64,000 nt of DNA from Halichoerus grypus (lineage: Eukaryota > Chordata > Mammalia > Carnivora > Phocidae). The stretch covers positions 103,183,283-103,247,282 of the forward strand of contig NC_135723.1 in NCBI RefSeq assembly GCF_964656455.1. Direction: 5' to 3'. Position 1 is the stretch's first letter; each line of letters begins with the position of its first letter. The notes under the pieces are model-generated. The model was not told where the DNA came from. It saw only the letters and a list, made by a program, of their open reading frames with translations, and searched no databases. Both the position numbers and the translations under genes were made by a program. This document shows, one piece after another, positions 60,010 through 64,000 of this stretch.

Positions 60010-62998
60010 GTAAGTGCTGCATTGTCCCCCTGGAACAGACAGCGCGGCCGCCAGCAGGGATTGCTGTGCCCCGAGGCTCCCCACCAGCACCCCACTCCCC
60101 AGCCTCATGGCTGGAAATGCATCCAGCCTGCGAGGGGGAGATTCGGGCGGGGCTCATGGCGGAAAGCATCCTGCACTGAGCCTGTTGTGCTCAGAACCAA
60201 GATACTCTTCTGGCAATAGACCAAAAAAAAGGTGGAGCATGGATTCCTCTCCTCAAGAGGCTGGCAGTTAAATAAGGTCCCAGACCAAAATTCTCTCCTT
60301 TGGGGGGAACATGTCATGACAGCATCCAGAGGAAACATCCCACCTCTGGAAATTTCTGTTCTGTTCCATCTGATATTTTCCTCCTTCATCGTCTAAGCTC
60401 TCGGTGCTGATTATGGGCTGAGGAGGCATCCTTGAAACTAGAGAGAGAATACAGTGAAGGATTGCGTGCTGACGTGACCTGAGACGCACCCAGCACTCTG
60501 CCTGTCCTTGTGCCCCTCTTTGTCTTGAGCTGTCCATTCTCTCGTCCAGTGAGCTTTCATGAGCGCTGATGCTGTGCTGGATCCCAGGGCTACAAGTGGA
60601 CTCCCACCTCCAGGAGGGAAGCAGAGTCCTCCTAGCCTCAGCCCCCCCCTCTGCAGATAGCTCCCCAGTCAACCCAGCCCACCTGGTGTCCTCACGGCCC
60701 GCCAGATGTTTACCCTTGGAAACTCCATGTGCAAAAGCCCCAAATACGTCTCACTGTCTTTCCCCCAGAGCTCTGTTACCCGTCCAGACTTCCGTACTTT
60801 GGGGGATGGCACCCTTCTCTTAAATAATGCAGGCTCCAACCTTCAGGTCCTTCCCCCTGTCACCTCTGAGGTTGTCAAATAGGTTTCCCCTCTTGAGCTA
60901 ACTCTTACTGGAGGGTGACGACAGCTCCTGATGGATTCACCCGAGTCACCACTTGTTTGTCTTAAATCCCACCCCCATCCCTGTTGCTCCATGAAGAGAG
61001 CCACGCTGGGCAGTTCGGGGTACCCCCATATAGAGAGCAGGTCAGAGAACTAGGTCAGAGGAAAATCTGGCCGGCCCACACAGATAGCCTGATGGACTAG
61101 GTACAGTCCTCCACACAGACCCTGGCGTCCAGTTACTCAGAACAGACTCAAATTCATGAGAACCCTTAAAGGAACTGCATATTTGTGCCATTTTCTTCTT
61201 TAAGGAAGAACCAAAAGGCAAGAAAGCAAAATGATTTTAAATTGATAGTGGACAGATGATGGATGGAAGGAGGGAAGGATAGAAGGATGGTAGGACGGCT
61301 GAATAAACAAGCAAGCAATTTCCACACATTTTCCCGACCCCCTCTACCTTCCAGCTCTAGCTACAGACCTCAAGACAGGTTCCGAAATTTGCAGGGCCCA
61401 GTGCAACATGAACACTTGGGGCTCTTCGTTCATGGCTCATTACGACCGCCCAGCATAGGGCCCTTGCACAGGTCACAGGTGTGCATCAGGCTGGTGGCCC
61501 TCCGTGGTCAGACTTCAACTTCCTACCCACCCCCATTCCTGGCAGCATGTTTTCCGGAAAGCTCCCTCACATTTTCCCACGTCCGTTGCTTCCCACCACA
61601 GCCAATGAGGCCAGATCATATTCTTTACAAGATTCTTTCTCATCTCCTGGGCCCAGTGCCCTCCTCCTTCAAGCCAGTCCACACTCTGTCACAATAGTTT
61701 CCCAAATCCTAACACCATCCCCTCCTCCAAAAGTGCAAAGACCTTTAGAAACAAATAATAACTCTCCCACCCTTGCCGCATGAGGTTTCCTCCCGTGTGA
61801 GGTTTCCTTGGTGGGTGGGTGGGAATGCAGGTGCTAGGAAAGCAGGTGTGTGTGAGGACTAGCAGCCGAATGTCACCCCTTTGGGGCCACAAAAAATCTG
61901 CAAGATGTGTGCCTACCCACCTGTCTTGTTATGTTTTGCTTTTTTCATTTAATGTCCCCAGAGGCTCAGGCTTTCCTTCAGGAAGCAATCCGTCTTCGGG
62001 AAGGGCTCCCGGCCCTGTATGCAGCCAGTCGTGGCCGAGATCTGCCCGTGGGCTTAGCAGCAGCACAGAGCAGCCCAGACCATGTTTTATGGATATTGCA
62101 ATGATAAAGTCTGACGCCTTCCTTTCTGCCAGTCCCTGGGCCATTGATCCAATTTGCAAGCCATTAACATTCAACCAGAATCAGTAATGAGAGCCTGGTC
62201 AGAGCTGGCTACTGAGCCAACCACCCCAGCCTGGGATGTATCTGTAGTAATTGTACTGAAAAAGCTACTAATCCCAATTTAATTGCTAATCTGGGTTGTA
62301 GTTACCGTCAATAAACAATTTCTAACTTGGGCAGGAAGGTTTGTTTGGGGGGAGGGGGACAGAAGAAGCTGGTATGGGAGCCCCCTGCCTCCCACACCGG
62401 GTCCCTGCTGCCCAGGACGAGATCAGAAGGAGCTGGTGCCCAGCCCCCGCCCCTCCCGCTGTCCCATTGGCCGGCACCAGCCTGCACACCCGAGGCCGGC
62501 AGAGCCCCCGGCTGTGCCCGAGGCTCCCGGCTCTCAGCCTCTCCCTCTGGGCTGCCGCCGCGCCCGGTCTCATCCCATCCCCGCGGCTCCCCGCGGTCTG
62601 TCCCCACCTAACTGTGTGTTGCAGCAGCGCTGTTGGCAGAGACACATGCCCCCCTTGGGGTCTCGTTTCTCCCAGCCTGGAATTCGGCTGTTAACAAGTG
62701 TTTATGGCCTTCCAGGCTTCTCTGGTTTTCAACACACTGTTTGCAAGATTGAATTTAAGCTTCGGATGGAGAAACTCAGCCTTGAGATGGTTGGGTGATT
62801 TCCCTAAGGTCACACAGCTGGCCAGAGTCACTAAGACAAAAATCAGGGCCAGCCCCGGGGGTGTGGGGGGACCCACGGAGCCCCCTCCGGAGTGTCCGTC
62901 TCCCGTGCCCCCAGGAGCGCTCCGGACCGCTGGGACTCCGTGGCCTTCCTGGTCCAGGTTGCCCCCTAACGTGCCGCCCTGTGTCTGCTTCTGCCTAG
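60010..62998 (+). other. DPP6: DPP6 intron, 3.0 kb
   Basis: The intron runs from the donor at 60010 to the acceptor CTGCCTAG ending at 62998. It holds a purine-rich GGAAGG stretch at 61258-61293, a possible MIR relic at 62740-62850 and a moderately AT-rich block near 62100-62330. No gene and no Can-SINE are seen. Confidence 0.85.
62740..62850 (-). mobile_element. MIR relic, antisense
   Basis: GGATGGAGAAACTCAGCCTT, GGTGATTTCCCTAAGGTCAC and ACAGCTGGCCAGAGTCACTA are the reversed MIR core in order. Confidence 0.72.
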
Positions 62999-63068
62999 AC
63001 TTGCCCGTTCAGATCCTCAAGCCGGCAACCTTCACCGACACGGCCCACTACCCCCTGCTCCTGGTGGT
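62999..63068 (+). CDS. DPP6: DPP6 exon, about residues 605-628
   Basis: The exon is 70 bases. Its first two bases complete D605; LPVQILKPATFTDTAHYPLL then LVV follows, and it ends with GT, the first two bases of V628, before the donor GTGAGT at 63069. This is the first strand pair of the alpha/beta-hydrolase fold. The YPLLLVV strand, followed in the next exon by DGTPGSQ, is the family hallmark just before the DPP4 region that in active enzymes leads to the nucleophile elbow. The catalytic-site exons lie outside the window. Differences from recalled human sequence are D605 (N), V608 (M) and A620 (T). The downstream intron is phase 2. Confidence 0.97.
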
Positions 63069-64000
63069 GTGAGTATTGTCGCCGCTTTCTTTCTCGGGTG
63101 CTTGCCTGGGGACTCGGTGACACCGTGGAAAGCACTGAACTCAAGAAAAAGACAAGCGTGAGAAAGGAGGTTGCAAACTAGAACCGAAGACAGGTTAGGC
63201 TGCCAGCAGGTGGCAGGCTCTGCTCCGAACAGTCGGTGCGGCTGCCGGGGAAGGAATGGCCATTCGCCGCCCCGGTCTACTTGAGCCTCGAGACCCGAGG
63301 CAGGTCCCGCTGGGTGGGTGGCGCTGCCGTGGCTGGTGAACAGGCTCGGCGGCGGACAGGAGAGCTGATCTGGGAAGGCAGGCGGCCCCCCCAGAGCACA
63401 GGTCCCTCAAGAGGCGGAGGCCGGCGTGGAGGGTTAACGCGGGCACACCGGGCACACGGAAGTGTTTTTAAAGGTAGACACCGCCCAGAGATTTAACACA
63501 TATTCCCTTCACCTCCACGTGTGTTCTTTCAAGGCCGTGGAACATGAGGAAAATTCTGAGCTCTCACTGCCTCTCAGGGAGCCACCCCTCATGTTTACTT
63601 GGAAGAGGTCCGGAGAGAGCAGCGGCCTGTGCCGAGTTGTTTTAGGGACGCCAGTGAAACCACCCGCCTGAGTCAGTATCGGATGACCTGATCAGCCCTG
63701 CTCCTGTCGCCTGGCTCCCGTCCTGGGCGCTGAGTCCCCAGCCGTGGAAGGGCTTCCTTACAGAGCTGCCCCGGCTTAGGTCCCAGCAGCGGATTCCGTT
63801 GGCAATTAACCCACTTTCCTGGCTATCTGGACAGGCTTAGCACTTTGCCAACAACCATACACGTGCCTCACACACACATACACACCCCTCACACACACCC
63901 TCACACACTCATACACACCCCTCACACGCACCCTCACACACTCATACACACCCCTCACACGCACCCTCACACACTCATACACACCCCTCACACGCACCCT
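63069..64000 (+). other. DPP6: DPP6 intron, 5' part
   Basis: Intronic sequence begins at the donor GTGAGT and runs to the window end. The middle part is GC-rich with nothing recognisable. The last 150 bases enter a minisatellite (listed separately). Confidence 0.85.
63858..64000. repeat. 33-bp-period CA-rich minisatellite, cut by the window end
   Basis: CTCATACACACCCCTCACAC blocks begin at 63908, 63941 and 63974, exactly 33 bases apart, and the two full later copies are almost identical. The array continues past base 64000, so its copy number is unknown. Confidence 0.9.

Larger units (their letters stand above)
1..64000 (+). other. DPP6: DPP6 gene, internal part (introns and nine exons)
   Basis: The whole window lies inside DPP6. 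Nine exons on the + strand translate in order into one continuous stretch of the dipeptidyl aminopeptidase-like protein 6. Neither the first exon (cytoplasmic tail and membrane anchor) nor the last exons (most of the hydrolase domain) are present, so the gene extends beyond both ends. DPP6 is a single-pass type II membrane glycoprotein that binds Kv4 channels together with KChIPs, speeds their gating and promotes their surface expression in neurons. It is related to DPP4 but has lost peptidase activity. The exons sum to 747 bases, from the third base of codon 379 to the second base of codon 628 in human isoform-1 numbering. That numbering is recalled, but it is self-consistent with the four known glycosylation positions. 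DPP10 is the closest paralogue; the residues seen match DPP6 better. Confidence 0.96.

Noticed and set aside
1..64000. Bacterial-type features (operons, CRISPR, riboswitches, phage)
   Set aside because: The sequence is mammalian intron-exon DNA. The short tandem arrays have no spacer-repeat architecture and no such systems are expected or seen.

Overview
This window is nuclear DNA from a mammal, almost certainly a carnivoran. It carries ten tRNA-Lys-derived Can-SINEs, with heads reading GGGGCGCCTGGGTGGCTCAG, a pyrimidine-rich middle and (AAATA)n tails, plus L1 3' ends, MLT1 LTRs, MIR, L2 and MER5. The Can-SINE copies have the arctoid look (bear, seal or mustelid type), and I saw no copy of the dog-specific young subfamily. 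The species assignment is inference.

One protein-coding gene can be supported: DPP6, on the + strand, which spans the whole window and runs off both ends. DPP6 is the catalytically inactive dipeptidyl-peptidase-like auxiliary subunit of Kv4 potassium channels. Nine consecutive internal exons (3424-3547, 5252-5290, 10084-10191, 11323-11414, 12253-12300, 13967-14085, 46584-46631, 59911-60009, 62999-63068) all have GT/AG splice sites. They join in frame without a stop and total 747 coding bases. In human isoform-1 numbering they cover about residues 379-628, the second half of the extracellular beta-propeller and the entry into the alpha/beta-hydrolase fold. Four N-glycosylation sequons (N404, N471, N535, N566) and six disulfide cysteines fall where the family expects them, so the exon set looks functional.

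Layout: 1-14 kb is exon-dense, CpG-rich in places and free of Can-SINEs. 14-46.6 kb is one 32.5-kb intron with most of the repeats: a ~60-bp minisatellite near 16 kb, an L1 interrupted by a SINE at 22-23 kb, a GAT-rich repeat at 31 kb, a 1.6-kb CA/TG minisatellite at 34.4-36.0 kb and a second CA-rich array at 41.7-42.3 kb. 46.6-59.9 kb is the next intron, with old L1 and MLT1 pieces. The end of the window enters a 33-bp minisatellite.

I found no RNA gene, CRISPR array, second gene or novel system. The other long open frames are low-complexity repeat or GC-rich antisense artefacts. The points most worth a second look are the large intronic tandem arrays, a probably young SINE with perfect 18-bp target duplications, five frame-preserving exons, a twin-primed L1, an unidentified coding-like relic at 20.4 kb and several AT-rich candidate conserved non-coding blocks.
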